Assembly (NCBI GenBank): GCA_025738555.1
Contig: JAOVFP010000018.1
Coordinates: forward strand, 434,001 to 498,000
DNA length: 64,000 bases
DNA from: Cyathus striatus
Lineage: Eukaryota; Basidiomycota; Agaricomycetes; Agaricales; Nidulariaceae
Direction of reading: 5' to 3'
Shown: in pieces, positions 48,101 to 59,339 of the stretch
Numbering within the stretch: position 1 is the stretch's first letter
How the letters are laid out: each line of letters opens with the position of its first letter
Notes under the pieces: model-generated
Told to the model about the DNA's origin: nothing
The model's database searches: none
The model's input: the letters and a program-made list of their open reading frames with translations, nothing else
Translations under genes and position numbers: made by a program

Positions 48101-49011
48101 TAACTCCTTTCCTTGGTGGAGATGTCATATGAACATCTATTTCAGAATGGGGGTTCTCTCCTCTCTGATCATGAGTGTTCTCACTGGTCTGTACTTCAGC
48201 AGTATCTGTATCCCCACTATTCTTGTCAAGAGTATGCTCTTCACTTTGTTTCTGACCATTCTCATTGTCCTGATTGTGATCAATATTTCTGCTATTGTTG
48301 CAAATACTCTCAAGGTCCTGACTTTTGCTATTATCTGTGCCCTCTGCATGAGCATTATCTCCAATATTTTGGTTGCCAGTGTCCTGTTCACTTTGTTCAC
48401 CAGCATCACTTTCACCAGCATCACTTTCACCAGCATCACTTTCACCAGCATTACTTTTACTGGCATTTTTTTCACCAGTGTCACTTTCATTAGTATCTTC
48501 TTTATTAGAGTTACTATTGCTGTTCTCATCCTAAGTACTCTCAATATAGTGTGGCTCAGGGCACCGAATATGACCACTTGTGGTACCTGAAGGCTTAGGA
48601 GCCGGAACTAAGCTTATGACAGCATCACAGATGCGCTTAGGGGGTGCAACAGAAGTGCCATCCTTGATAATGTTCTGTTCAGCACTAGTCAATGTCACTG
48701 GTGAAGTAGCTTTCAAGTCTTCTGCAATGTGCTGCATTGCTGTTTTACTAATAGATAAAAATTGAGTTAAAAATTTCTTCATAAGTAAGTTATTACACAC
48801 TGTCCTTTTCCCTTTTTCCCCCTCTTCTTTGTAGTATCAGTCTCTCCTCCAAGTCCTTCATCCACCTTATTTGCCTTTTTACCCTTTTTTTATCTGGTTG
48901 CATAGTAGGATCTGTTGAAGAAATAGCATGCTTGCAAGGCTTTGCTGGGGCTGGTGGGTTATTAGCACTATCACTAGTGGATTTGTTGTGAGTGGATCTG
49001 CAAGGTGGCAT
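45126..49011 (-). pseudogene. KDZ copy 3, transposase, nearly complete
   Basis: Starts MPPCRSTHNKSTSDSANNPP (49,011). Acidic exons follow, with a SDAGESDAGESDAGE run (48,460-48,410) and two DxHMxSPPR motifs (near 48,120 and 47,990), which also appear as VMTSPPVSPP in copy 1. The Lys-rich tail (KGKGKTLEVKKTNKKKAKE, to 47,594) is followed by the CxC5 part (47,374-46,400; TGICNRCKTQYSADREK), CxC6 (CCHVQECTNMK, ACNNHQEEW), then YVCIDKACLVLRYLL, FSVDSYHYTNHR and ACEQLNAWLGGFES, ending FPAEDIVL at 45,126. Main defect seen: TGA at 46,400 where copy 1 has R, a CGA-to-TGA change. It gives the best view of the family C-terminus. Confidence 0.85.
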
Positions 49012-49129
49012 ATTGTGTAGTAGAGAGGATTGGTAAGTGCCGATGTGTGTAGATCTGTAGTGATGTGTAGCGATGTGTAATGAAACATTCTGAATGTACT
49101 TAGTGCATCTGAATGAATGTTATAAATGT

Positions 49130-49790
49130 TTATATTATTTTAGTATCTACTGGGTACATGACTACTATGTGAATACTGTAATCTACTCTAGCATATACTA
49201 ATATCAGGCAATAGTAGACAGGGTGATGACGTGTGTGCACAGGTGGGTGTATGTGTTGAGGGTGATAGTGGGGTACATGCATGGCAGGCACACATTGAGT
49301 GGGTGTTGAAGAGGGGCATAGCGATAGGGGAGGGCATTGAAGGGGAGTGATGATGGGGGAAGGCATTGAAGGGGGTGACAATGGGGTATGCACATGGAAG
49401 CACTCATTGAGGGGTGATAGTGGTGGTACACAGGCAGCAGGTGCACATCAAGGGGGGTGGGCATTGAAGGTGAAGATATGGGGGCAAGTGCATATTGAAG
49501 GCAAGTGTCCCCTCCCCTTACCCCTTCCCCTTCCATTGCTCTCCCATCCCCTCCCCTTCCATTGCCATCCCCTCCCTCTGCTGTCCCTTCCCTCCCCTCG
49601 CTCTCCCCTCCCCTTCCCTTCCCCCGCTATCCCCTTCCACCACTATCTCTCCCCTCCCCACCTCTTCCGTCATTCTCCCCTCCCCTCCCCTTCCCCCGCT
49701 ATCTTCTTCTGTTGCTCTCCCTTCCCCTTCCCCTGCTATCTTTTTCCATCGCTCTCCCTTCCCCTCCCCCAAGATGAGGAGGCAGAGGGA
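49130..49790. repeat. Purine-rich and C/T-rich low-complexity tracts upstream of KDZ 3
   Basis: 49,220-49,480 has loose repeats GGTGATAGTGGGGTACACATG and GGGCATTGAAGG. 49,500-49,775 is a C/T tract of repeated CCTCCCCTTCCATTGC and CCCCGCTATC. Long ORFs here occur in three frames at once and are not genes. Confidence 0.75.
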
Positions 49791-49797
49791 AGGATGA

Positions 49798-50215
49798 TCT
49801 TCCTCGTCACTTGTGAGATGAGGAGGCAGAGGAGGGGGGGAAAAGCACCCTCATCACTTGCAAGACAAGGTGCAGGGGTTCATCCTCGTCATTTGTGAGA
49901 TGAGGATGAGAGGGGGGAGGGGGAATGGCACCCTCATCACTTGCAATACAAGGTGCAGGGGTTCGTCCTCATCATTTGTGAGATGAGGACGAGAGGGGGG
50001 AGGAGGAATTGCACCCTCATCACTTGCAAGACAAGGTGAAGGGGTTTGTCCTCATTATTTGTGAGATGAGGATGAGAGGGGGGAGGAGGAAAGCATCCTC
50101 GTCACTTGCAAGACAAGGTACAGGGGTTTGTCCTCATCATTTGTGAGACAAGGATGAGAGGGGGGAGAAGGAAAGCACCCTCATCACTTGCAAGACAAGG
50201 TGTGAGGGTTTGTCC
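49798..50215. repeat. Hairpin minisatellite upstream of KDZ copy 3
   Basis: Ten copies of the CTCRTCACTTGYRAGAYRAGG motif alternate in two forms: CTCATCACTTGCAAGACAAGG followed by TGCAGGGGTT, and CTCATCATTTGTGAGATGAGG followed by ATGAGAGGGGGG. It breaks inside a unit after GTCCT at 50,215, where CACTA coding sequence starts. Confidence 0.9.
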
Positions 50216-50426
50216 TCCCTCTGCTTGGCCGGCCCAGTTCACCGCGTGGTTTAGGGATCAGGGACGATCCCTTAAGAGTCCGTGCACTCCCTGCGACATT
50301 AGATGTTTTTCCCAGTATTTCAAGTGGCCATTCTTTGTGTAGCGTAAGGATGTGGTGTGGTTTCAGTAAAATTTCTCTTTCAAAAGATCGACGTAAACTT
50401 AGAGAGTGCAAATTTAGGGAACTCAT
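50216..50426 (-). pseudogene. Gene G1, N-terminal half
   Basis: Starts MSSLNLHSLSLRRSFER (50,426) and reads to SSLIPKPRGELGRPSRG at the junction. The motif IPKPRGE is shared with G2 (61,930), where it continues as in a typical G-family protein. Continuation SLQTSLRWEKDEYTRVQ is found 15.9 kb away at 34,355 on the same strand. The two halves fit without loss or gain of more than a few bases (C-runs on both sides). Confidence 0.7.
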
Positions 50427-50724
50427 TGTTGGAACGTCAACCTTGGACTCATTCTTAAGTAGTGCATTAAATCATACATGCCTTGTAATGCCTACCATAA
50501 CGACGCCTTGTTTTATAAGCGACCATGTTTGTCCGAGTAAATCGGTTCAGCCGCGATGTCGTCTATTAGGACCTGTCTTTATTCTGTATCCTGCAGTTAT
50601 TATATTATAGTAACTATAAAGCTTCACCGACGCTCTCCACTCTGCCCACATCAACAGCTCAGCGTCTAGTAAGTGTTTTCACTACCATAGATTAGCGCAC
50701 TCCTTACTGACAGCCTTTTCAAGA

Positions 50725-53700
50725 ATGCCACGTCCTAATAAGGAAAAGAAACTTACTGTTTGCTATTGCAGTCGGTGTAACGGGGTAACGATGACAGAAG
50801 CGCAATATCTTGCGCACAAGGAAGAAGCCAGGGCTGAAGCCAATCTTCGAGACCTTGAAGATCAAGTATTTTCCATCACTCTCCAGGATGTCTGTTCCTT
50901 GCCTACCCAAGACTCTCCACCGTTTCTTGCCCCACCTCCGTCGTATGAAATGGACGCGCAAATGATGTTCCGAAATTTATTCGAGTATGATAGGAATCTT
51001 GAAAGTTCTTGCGATAGCATCCGTGCTGTGTATTTTGAGTGGCTAGAAGATGGAACACGGAATCCAGCCTCGCAAAAAGAGGGCGCCAGGTTCCTCGCAA
51101 GAAGTGATGCACATGCATTTCTCGTGAACCAAGAAACCTGGCTACGAGACCTTATAGCTAGGCTTCATCTCATTCCCACTTCAGGTGACAATGCAAATAC
51201 TTCATTCAAACGTTCGATACAGGAACGAGCAGAGAATCTATTGGTGGACATCCATGCGCGCATTCGACGTTGGAGCAATCTGGGCGTTTCTTATGGGAAA
51301 TACTATGATACTAGTGAGTAACTTCGATGTTATTGAGAGTGCGATTAGTAACTTGATTGTCATAGGTAGTCACTTTGACCATCCCTTGCGCCTCGGCCAT
51401 CCAATCATTGCAGCCTCCTCTTCCTTACTGTCGCTGTCAATGTTTTTGCGAATACTGCCAGGCCTACTTGCAACTTTATCCTCCGTATGGTCAAGCTTTT
51501 ACTCGGTTCAGTTCTCTCAGCTGATCAGAAATCCGTGCTCGAATCGATACCTGACGACTTGCGAACCGCGAGAAAAAGTTCAACTTGGATCCCAAAACAA
51601 CTATATTCGCTACTTGTCAAGCCTGCGCATCTATTTATCCCCCAGATGAAAAGGGTGCATACCCTTTTCGCTGTACCTTCAAACGCTTTACCGGTGCGAA
51701 ACTGTGCGGAGTGCGCTTAACAAAGCATGCTGTTCGGAATGGTATAACCATCGCAGTTCCTTCGAGGCCATATGTAATGCAGGACTTTACGGCTTTTGCG
51801 GGAGCACTGTACTCGCGCCCTGGAATAGAGCAATTGATTGATCGCACTAGGCGCGCAATATCTGTTGATGGGATTCGAGATATCAATCAAGTAGTAGCAA
51901 TTCGTCAGTTTGTTGGTGCTGACGGTAAAGTATTCGTTGACTCAAACGAAGAACTACGTACTCTCTGGAGTATAAGCTACAACGCTTTTAACCCTTATCA
52001 CAACAAAGCGGCAGGAAAATCGGCGTCAGTAGGATCGTTGGCTCTTGTATGTCTTAGCTTACCCCCAAGTTTGCGGTACTGTTCAGAGAACATCTATCTC
52101 GCTGGGTTGATACCAGGGCCGCGTCAGCCATCATTAGATGGCCTAAATCCTTACTTAGCTCCATTAGTAGACGTCCTTCACAAGAGCTATCATCAGGGTA
52201 CTTGGTATAGCCGCACATACGAACATCCTAATGGGATTTGTGGTCGTGAGGCTATTGTTCCTGCAGTTTGCGATCTACCTGGCTCTCGTAAACTTACAGG
52301 TTGTGCGTCGCATTCTGCGACAATTTTTTGTTCTCTGTGTCATCTCCGGAAGCCAGATATTAATAACATCGACTGCTCCTCCACCAGCTGGACGCCAGTT
52401 ACATATGAAGAACACTTTAAAGCGGCGGCCGACTGGCGAGATGCTTCCACTAAAACTCAAAGGAATAATCTTTTTAAAAAAAATGGAGTTCGATGGTCAG
52501 AGCTTCTCCGTCTGGAATACTGGGATCCGACAAAGTACGCAGTCGTCGATGGAATGCACAACTTATATCTAGGTCTGGTCAAACATCATTTTCGTGTAAT
52601 CCTTGGTATGAATTGGGAAGAGAATCAGGAACATAACGAAACTCCGGAAACGAATGAACCCATGGCCAAGTCAGTTCAGAAAGGGTTAGAAGTAATGTCG
52701 TCCCAGCCAACATCTTCAGGACTACGCAGATTGTCTATTCCCGTGTTGCAATCACTTTGTCGACACTTCAATGTCTCAGAAAAGGTGAGACGAGTTGGTC
52801 AAAGGGTTAAGAAGCAGCAATATGTTAACGTACTGGTAAGTCATTTCTCTTTTTAATAGTTCACCATTAATTAATTAGATGAAAGCTTGAAATCTCAGGA
52901 CCCAGGGAACGTAATGATGATCCCCACTCGATAGAACGTGCACATACAATCATCCATGATTTTGCTGATATCGAGATAGATACTGAAGGAACAAGCCCTG
53001 AAGAGGAATTCTCTAGAACTCCTCTTCTCGAACACGATGATTTAAAGAAGATACAAGAAGATATTTTGCATACGATCCAACCGAGCTGGCAAGCAGGTCC
53101 CCCAGTAAACTTTGGTTCACCATCTCATGGGAAATTGAAAGCCGATCAATGGCGGACCTGCATTGACTACGACCTGACTGTTTCATTGGCGAAAATGTGG
53201 GGTGGTGGAGAAAGTAAAAACTCGGAAATAGATGGAAGGAAACAAAAAGCGGTTGAAAGCACGCTGCTTCTCGCCATTGCTATTCGTTACGCTACATCAC
53301 ACCGAGTTCAACCCGGACTTCATGACATGGAATTCAAGAAGTTCATATTAGCCTATCTTCATTCAATTCGAGAACTGAGGCCTGATGTCGACCTTCATCC
53401 CATTCATCACAATGCTATCCACCTGGCGACATACCTGTCATTGTTCGGACCAATTCATGGTTGGTGGATGTTCCCATTCGAGCGGTTAATTGGCAATTTA
53501 CAAAAAATAAATATCAACTTTAAATTTGGTGAGTTTTATTGGCTACTTCGTATTACCTGCACTGATGGATCTTTAGGAGAGCTGGAAGCATCGATGTTGA
53601 ATGCTTTCTGTGCTGCGTCGGAGCTGCGTGTATTCTTACAACGCCCAGGATGTCCCGAAATTATCAAACGGAGTAGTGAAATCGTGCAAGAGTGTTTTCC

Positions 53701-54220
53701 TGATGTTCAGTCTGGGACATTGATTCACGATATGCGATTGTTGGCGGACGATACATGTCAGCCTACCAGCAGGAAAGATATTAAGCTTGATTTGGAAGTG
53801 TTACAAGCGGCCGGCTTCGCGGACGATACTAGAGTCACCGAATATGATCGATATATAGTCAACGGACGCCAGCTATCATCAAAGCATAACACATCGAGAA
53901 ATAGCGTAATATTCTATAAAGATCCCGATTCTGAGCAGCTAATTCCAGCCATAATTCGACACATTTTTGAAGTAATTGACGAACAAGGGTGTATTTTATT
54001 CGCAGTCCACCCTTATAGGCAATGGGCAGACATACCAAGCGTATTCGACCGATTTGAAGAGTTTGGTGTCAGTCTCTGGAAGGATTTATTAGATGAGAGA
54101 GTTCGCGTAATCTCAAACAAGATTCAGATCTACCCCGCGATCAAGCGCAAATGGACTGATGGAGTTTTGGCCTTGAAGCCCTATATTCATGTACGCATTG
54201 CTATTGGGCTATCTATTTAA
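50725..54220 (+). CDS. TNP2-like transposase of a CACTA-type element
   Basis: Catalyses cut-and-paste of the element ending at 22,880 and 63,164. Exon 1 starts MPRPNKEKKLTVCYCSRCNG, with the CxCxxC..VT...H metal-binding pattern of basidiomycete TNP2-like proteins. The main exon (about 51,400-52,850) has CSLLFLTVAVNVFANTA, a Cys cluster (TCQACASIYPP), and the conserved WSELLRLEYWDPTKYAVVDG plus MHNLYLGLVKHHFR. Then comes a SAP-like helix pair (52,730) and a C-terminal exon with LSLFGPIHGWWMFPFERLIG; an intron at 53,528-53,575 leads to ELEASMLNAFC. The stop lies within 54,220. The frame seems to slip between DHPL (about 51,385) and CSLLFL (about 51,415), so it may carry one frameshift or an unread short intron. 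Expected size is about 1,000 residues. Confidence 0.88.
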
Positions 54221-54341
54221 TTATCGACGACTTACGAGACGATTGCTACAGGATTTCTAATGCATTTTGCAAGGTATATACTTACGTACATATATGTTCC
54301 ACCACTACATTGTTATTAGTCCATTTCTTTAAGTAGTTGCT

Positions 54342-55811
54342 TTATGAAGTCACGCTCGGGCGACGTATCCATATGTCGGAAGAACAACTTACTGACTCCA
54401 GCTCGGGGCAGTACATCCGAAGCTTCGTTATAAAAGACTGCATGTAGTCCTTGCTTTTGGTGAACCGCGGGCTATTTCCATAAGGTGGGTGTATCGTTAG
54501 ACTCCTTAGCCTTGAAGCATGCTTCATTAATTTGATAAAGTAGTCCTAATAATCTAATTCAGGTAGATGGCTGGGAAAGATGGCAACACAACGCACATGA
54601 TAAAGAATTTCTGAACAATCCAAACGGATATCAATCTTTTGACATTTGCATATGGCACTAATGTCGGGTATGGAGCACTTGCACTGCATTTTGGCCACCA
54701 TATGTTCGTCCATCGAGTAAGGAAGCACAATGGTAATGCTCGTGTCGGAATCGAAAACGTACGTGGATTGGAGAGGGGAAGTAATGTTCACTATGGCCCT
54801 GCAGAATTCGTGATTATCTGGATTGGGAAATGAATCGGATAGTCGAAGCTGAATTGTCTTCAATGAAGACGAGACGGCTGTCAGCTGGAACTGCTCGCTA
54901 CATGTAATATCGGTAACACTCTCTGGTATCTTGATGAACCCCTTCCTGACTGACTTACATCCTTCCGGTGTACAACAGATCCATAAACGTTGTAGTTGGC
55001 ACATAGCGGAAGACGTGGTGGACGGCACAAATGAAAATGGTTCGTCACAGGAGATCAAGAGTGTCTTTAGGGTCTGCAGCAATCCACAAACCAAGATTGG
55101 TACAATATCTCTTCCGCTTTTCCCTTTGATGCTTAAAAATTCTAGCGACGGTCCGTCCAGAAGCACAGACAATATATCAAGCATTTTTGAATCACCGAAG
55201 ATGTGAGTCGCTATACGGAGGTTTCGTAGCCCAACTGCAACACCGTTTTTGATTATGTCGCAAGGTATCTCCGGCGGACATGGTAAGGCTACCGTGGAAC
55301 ACAGTACTCGTGGAGAGTAGGTGCTGTCAAGGCCAACACTTGTACAAGAAGAGGGGAGACTCGCCAGAATAGCAGTGATGGAACGGATGACTTGGAGCTC
55401 TGCCGGCAGAGTATCTTCTCCATCATCATAACTATGAACTATGGTGAACTCTTCCATACCAAAAGCCTTGCTTAAGAATGTACGTAGTCCTGTAAGGTGC
55501 TCTAGCACACAGTGTAGGCTGACATCTACTCTGAGGCGTCGGGAACGTGTGGATAGATTCACTAGAAGATGAATTGTAGCTGGACTAACGACTCCTTTAA
55601 GCGATATATTGGTATGTCCGAAAATGTCGGTGGTCAGCGCTCCTTGCCTTCTAAGAAACACTTCCGTAGTAGCATAGCGCAATTGTCGATTAGTGTGGAT
55701 CAGCGACAACATGCAACCATCCTCTGCTTGAATAATTATCAAGTCGACCAATTCCGCTGGAAGGTTCAGAATGGGGAAGACAGGAGCCTTATTACACTGC
55801 TTCTCGACGAT
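54342..55811 (-). CDS. F-box protein carried in the CACTA element
   Basis: The exon starting at 55,811 reads FPILNLPAELVDLIIIQ, an F-box start of the LPxEL type, then SLIHTNRQLRYATTEVFLRR. The rest (to 54,546) is a ~400-residue leucine-rich solenoid-like region (for example LDILSVLLDGPSLEFLSIKG, LLQTLKTLLISCDEPF). A last exon (54,527-54,342) may add SRLRSLTIHPP and ECPELESV-like text. A short 5' exon probably lies before a donor at 55,872; no start codon was fixed. It would recruit targets to an SCF ligase. It lies convergent with the transposase gene and 120 bp from its end. Confidence 0.65.
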
Positions 55812-56699
55812 AATCTAGAAGTTGAAAAGTTAGACATGAAATGTTCAAGTGTCTATTTGCTTAAACATACCACTTTTCGTCGTTTTCGGATGCCCTTACT
55901 TAAGGGGCTGTCAAGTTTTTGAGTACCGCGTTTGTAACTACCGCCCTTTACACTGATGCCTTTGACAAGGGTCCTTCTGATCGCCGCGCAACAGAAGAAT
56001 ACTCCTGAGTTATTTGGTTAGATATCGAAGAACATAGCCTGGTAAGTTTCTATTACCACATACCAGGTCGCAGCTGAGAGGTTTAACAATGTTTCAGATA
56101 TTTGCCATTTGTCGAAATGAATTGAAGATTATAGCTTAAGACTGGGGAGGAAATATATGCAGTGAAGATTGGGGAACGGTAATGTTGATATGCTTCGGCA
56201 TTGAATGAATTAGTAATTACTTTATACAAGCTGACCGTTTGTTTTCGAATGGGCGTATAGAATTCATTCGCAAATCACAATTAACTTTAGCCTCTCCACA
56301 ATTCACAAAAGGTTGATGAATCATGGCAATGATAATATGTTAGCAGCCTTCGATATCGAGGGGGCGTCAGTCTGGTAGTCCCTAGGCCCGATCCATAAAA
56401 TGATGCGATATGAAACACAGTGGCGTTCAGCAACGGGATGGACTCCGCTGTCAAACTGCTATTGTTTTTACTACCATCCACTGAACAAGCGCCAGTCGGT
56501 CTCCATAAGAGAATCAGATGGTGTCGAACAATAATTTGTTCGCTGAGTCATACTCTATCTTTCTTTTATCTACATGACTCACAATTCCATTAGACTAGCT
56601 AGATTAAGCATGCTCCACTTTCGCCGAGTGAGCGAAGAAATGAGGTATCAAAACAATACAATAGGTGTGATATGCATCTGGATACTTATACTATTGCTA

Positions 56700-58255
56700 C
56701 GACGAGGTGTGGTTCCATCACACCGCCCTCCTCATGAAGCCAGATACTCTCACTGTGCGTACTTATAAATTTTGTGTTTGCTTTGAGGAATTAATTTTTG
56801 CAGTTTGACTTGGAATATACGTTCACTCGTCATTCGAAGGCGATCAGCGCATTAAAGATAAGCCCGGATGGTACAAAATTGGCCAGCGGTGGTAGGTGCA
56901 ATTTCATACTATAGATTGAGCATTATACGAATGAATAAAATACCCTTCCAGGCAATGACGGACTTGTAGTAATATGGGACCTGGATACTGGTGAAAGCCT
57001 TTGGGAAGCGTCCGTAATTGGGGAAGTTACTACAATCTGCTGGGCCTCATTCCCCGAAACTGGTACCACAGTGTTATATTTTGGAACTGGAAGTGGTATA
57101 ATACGGGGATATCAGGAAGATACCTTCGGTGATAGTTATGAACAAGTGTTGGCAATCTCTGCGCATGATGGCCCCTTGGAGGACTTGAAGTTTGACCCGT
57201 TCCATAGTCGACTTGCTTCACTCGGCGAAGGTTACCTCAAGGTTTGGAACTTAAATTTTCCAGGTAAGCAATTCATCTTCGAAATCCCATTCATTTCCCA
57301 CTTAATCTCTTTAGGTCAGGCCACGTTATATGTGGAGACAACTCCTCTTCCTCACATGGCTAGAAATGTTGCATTTATTGAGAATGGAACAGAACTAATT
57401 CTTTGTTATTTGGAATCCCGTGAAATGTATGTCACATTGTCCTTCCATTTGTAAAAGTGTTAAATCATGCGGCGCCAGTTTCTGCTATCAAATGTCACCT
57501 TGGAAGATGCGATGGATCCATGAGATACACACCAGAATGTTAGTCTTTTGCCGTCCCAATTACGTTAACTCACCCAGTATCATTTCTTAAGTGGTCACGC
57601 AATCGTTAGCGCCGACAACGATACTTTAATTGTTTCAAATCTTAGAGATGGTGTCGACATTTATGCTATACCGCCTGTACAGCCGCTTCGATCACTAAAA
57701 CATGCCATTCGCTCAAATGTACCTCTCGTTGTCTCAACGGCATTCGAAGGTGAACTGGTTGTTGTCGGCAGTGATGATGGAGTAGTACGTATATATGATC
57801 AGTGTTTGGGAACATTAATCGCATTATTACCCCATGGCTATGGTAAGTTATTATGATATATGTATGCGGCTGATGTCACATTAACTGTTCTGTTGTTAGT
57901 TGGTACACTAGTCCAAATCACTGAGGTTTGTTCAATGTGCCTAGTACACGAGCAACTCTAATTACGGTTACAGGCATTCAGTTCTGACGAGCATTGTGTT
58001 ATTGCGACTGGGACATCAGATAAGGACGCCATCGAAATAAAAGTATGGATGTCAGGCACCAGAAATTCACCTACCAGTACCTTCCCGAAAAATCATCCGT
58101 GCCCTACTTCTGAACAGACATCTCATATGCAAGTATTTCAGCGAAGAATGCCGGCGGTAGTTGAAGTGGCCGGCGGGATCGCTATCTTTTGTCTACTATT
58201 TATTTACATTGTAGGGTTCGACTACTTGGTAAACGTCGTGGCTTTTGCATTGTAA
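56700..58255 (+). CDS. WD40-repeat protein b, with transmembrane C-terminus
   Basis: Blades in order: ISALKISPDGTKLASGG (56,855), GLVVIWDLDTGESLWE (56,960), YFGTGSGIIRGY (57,080), LEDLKFDPFHSRLASLGEG plus LKVWNLN (57,180), NVAFIENGTELILCYLESRE (57,370), DNDTLIVSNLRDGVDIYAI (57,620), LVVVGSDDGVVRIYDQ (57,760) and IATGTSDKDAIEIKVW (57,990). It ends with the hydrophobic VAGGIAIFCLLFIYIVGF and a stop at 58,255, suggesting a tail-anchored propeller. Homologous to protein a at 28.2-29.7 kb but clearly diverged and in the opposite orientation. The first exon is not certain; 56,700 is an estimate. Partner and function are unknown. Confidence 0.72.
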
Positions 58256-59335
58256 TTTGCTCGTCAAATGCTACAGGACGTCTCCGACAGACGTTGGGCG
58301 TTATCCCTCTATGGAAGCCCCCCTCCGACGAAGACCGAAGTTGATGAAGATTTATTGAGACGGAATGGACTTGGGACCAACTATGAGAGATTTGACACCT
58401 CAAACACCCATACGGCTTCCAGGACACAAGACAACCACCTCATGGTGTGCGCTCCCCCGGAGATGCCTCCATTTACCCCGTCCTGGTGCCTTACCCTCGG
58501 TACGGCATCCTGAGCTACATTATATAACGACAACGGACTACGCATACGTTCCCTTCTCCTTTATGATACAGCATATTTCCTGCCCCTTACTAACTGTACG
58601 TTCTCCTTGCGTTCTCATTCCAGTCTCTTCCAAGATATTTATTAATTGCTACAACGTTACAACTTTTCAGCTACACATTTATGTACTATATATTCCATTC
58701 AATTTGAGCTATTTCGAGCACTAACGATATGGTAGATAGAAAAAACACAACGGTTACAGAAACTTACGGGTAGCGTATATCGTACCAGCCCACCATCCTA
58801 CAACTTCTCGGCGTCTTTCCCGTGCACACGTAGAAGTGGACTGTCTATTATGAGGATGGGGTCAGTGTTAATTGGTTTGCATTGACACGAGACTTACTTC
58901 CACTTCGCTAATTTCAAGCCCTTTTTCCCTCCTCTCATCATTTTCCGCTCCTTGATGATGAATGCCCAACAGCCTAGCCGCTCTCCAAGGCCTCCCGGGC
59001 CGCCCCAGCGCACCATAACTCGGTCGCCTACCTACCGTGATCTTGCTGTTTAGAAAACAAGAAACTAAAGAGAAAGGTATGCACATTATAAAACTCAGCC
59101 TGCTTCTTATAGCTGATGAAGGTTGGTTCTATTGCCATGTTTAACAATCACCTGCGAATATTATTTTGAGAAAACTATCTGAAATAACAAGAACCTACCT
59201 CAGTTTTAAATCTCTGAATGCTTGGTATGGTTCAGTAAAGGAGCAGGATGATGTGGGACTCGAGAAGCGCTTGAAAGCTTATTTCGAACGGATACCCGCC
59301 ACTACCCTGCCTACTCTCCAAATCGGTGACAACAC
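58256..59335. other. Stretch without a supported gene
   Basis: Mixed composition, CpG retained. Short ORFs such as 59,166-59,369 lack recognisable motifs. No repeats or inverted ends found. Confidence 0.45.
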
Positions 59336-59339
59336 TTGG

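Noticed and set aside
8768..49011. TET/JBP dioxygenase genes, which are known to travel with KDZ elements in fungi
   Set aside because: I looked for an HxD-type dioxygenase pattern in the ORFs near each KDZ copy and saw none.
49347..49898. Proline-rich ORFs of up to 183 codons
   Set aside because: They are products of a C/T-rich tract and are open in three frames.
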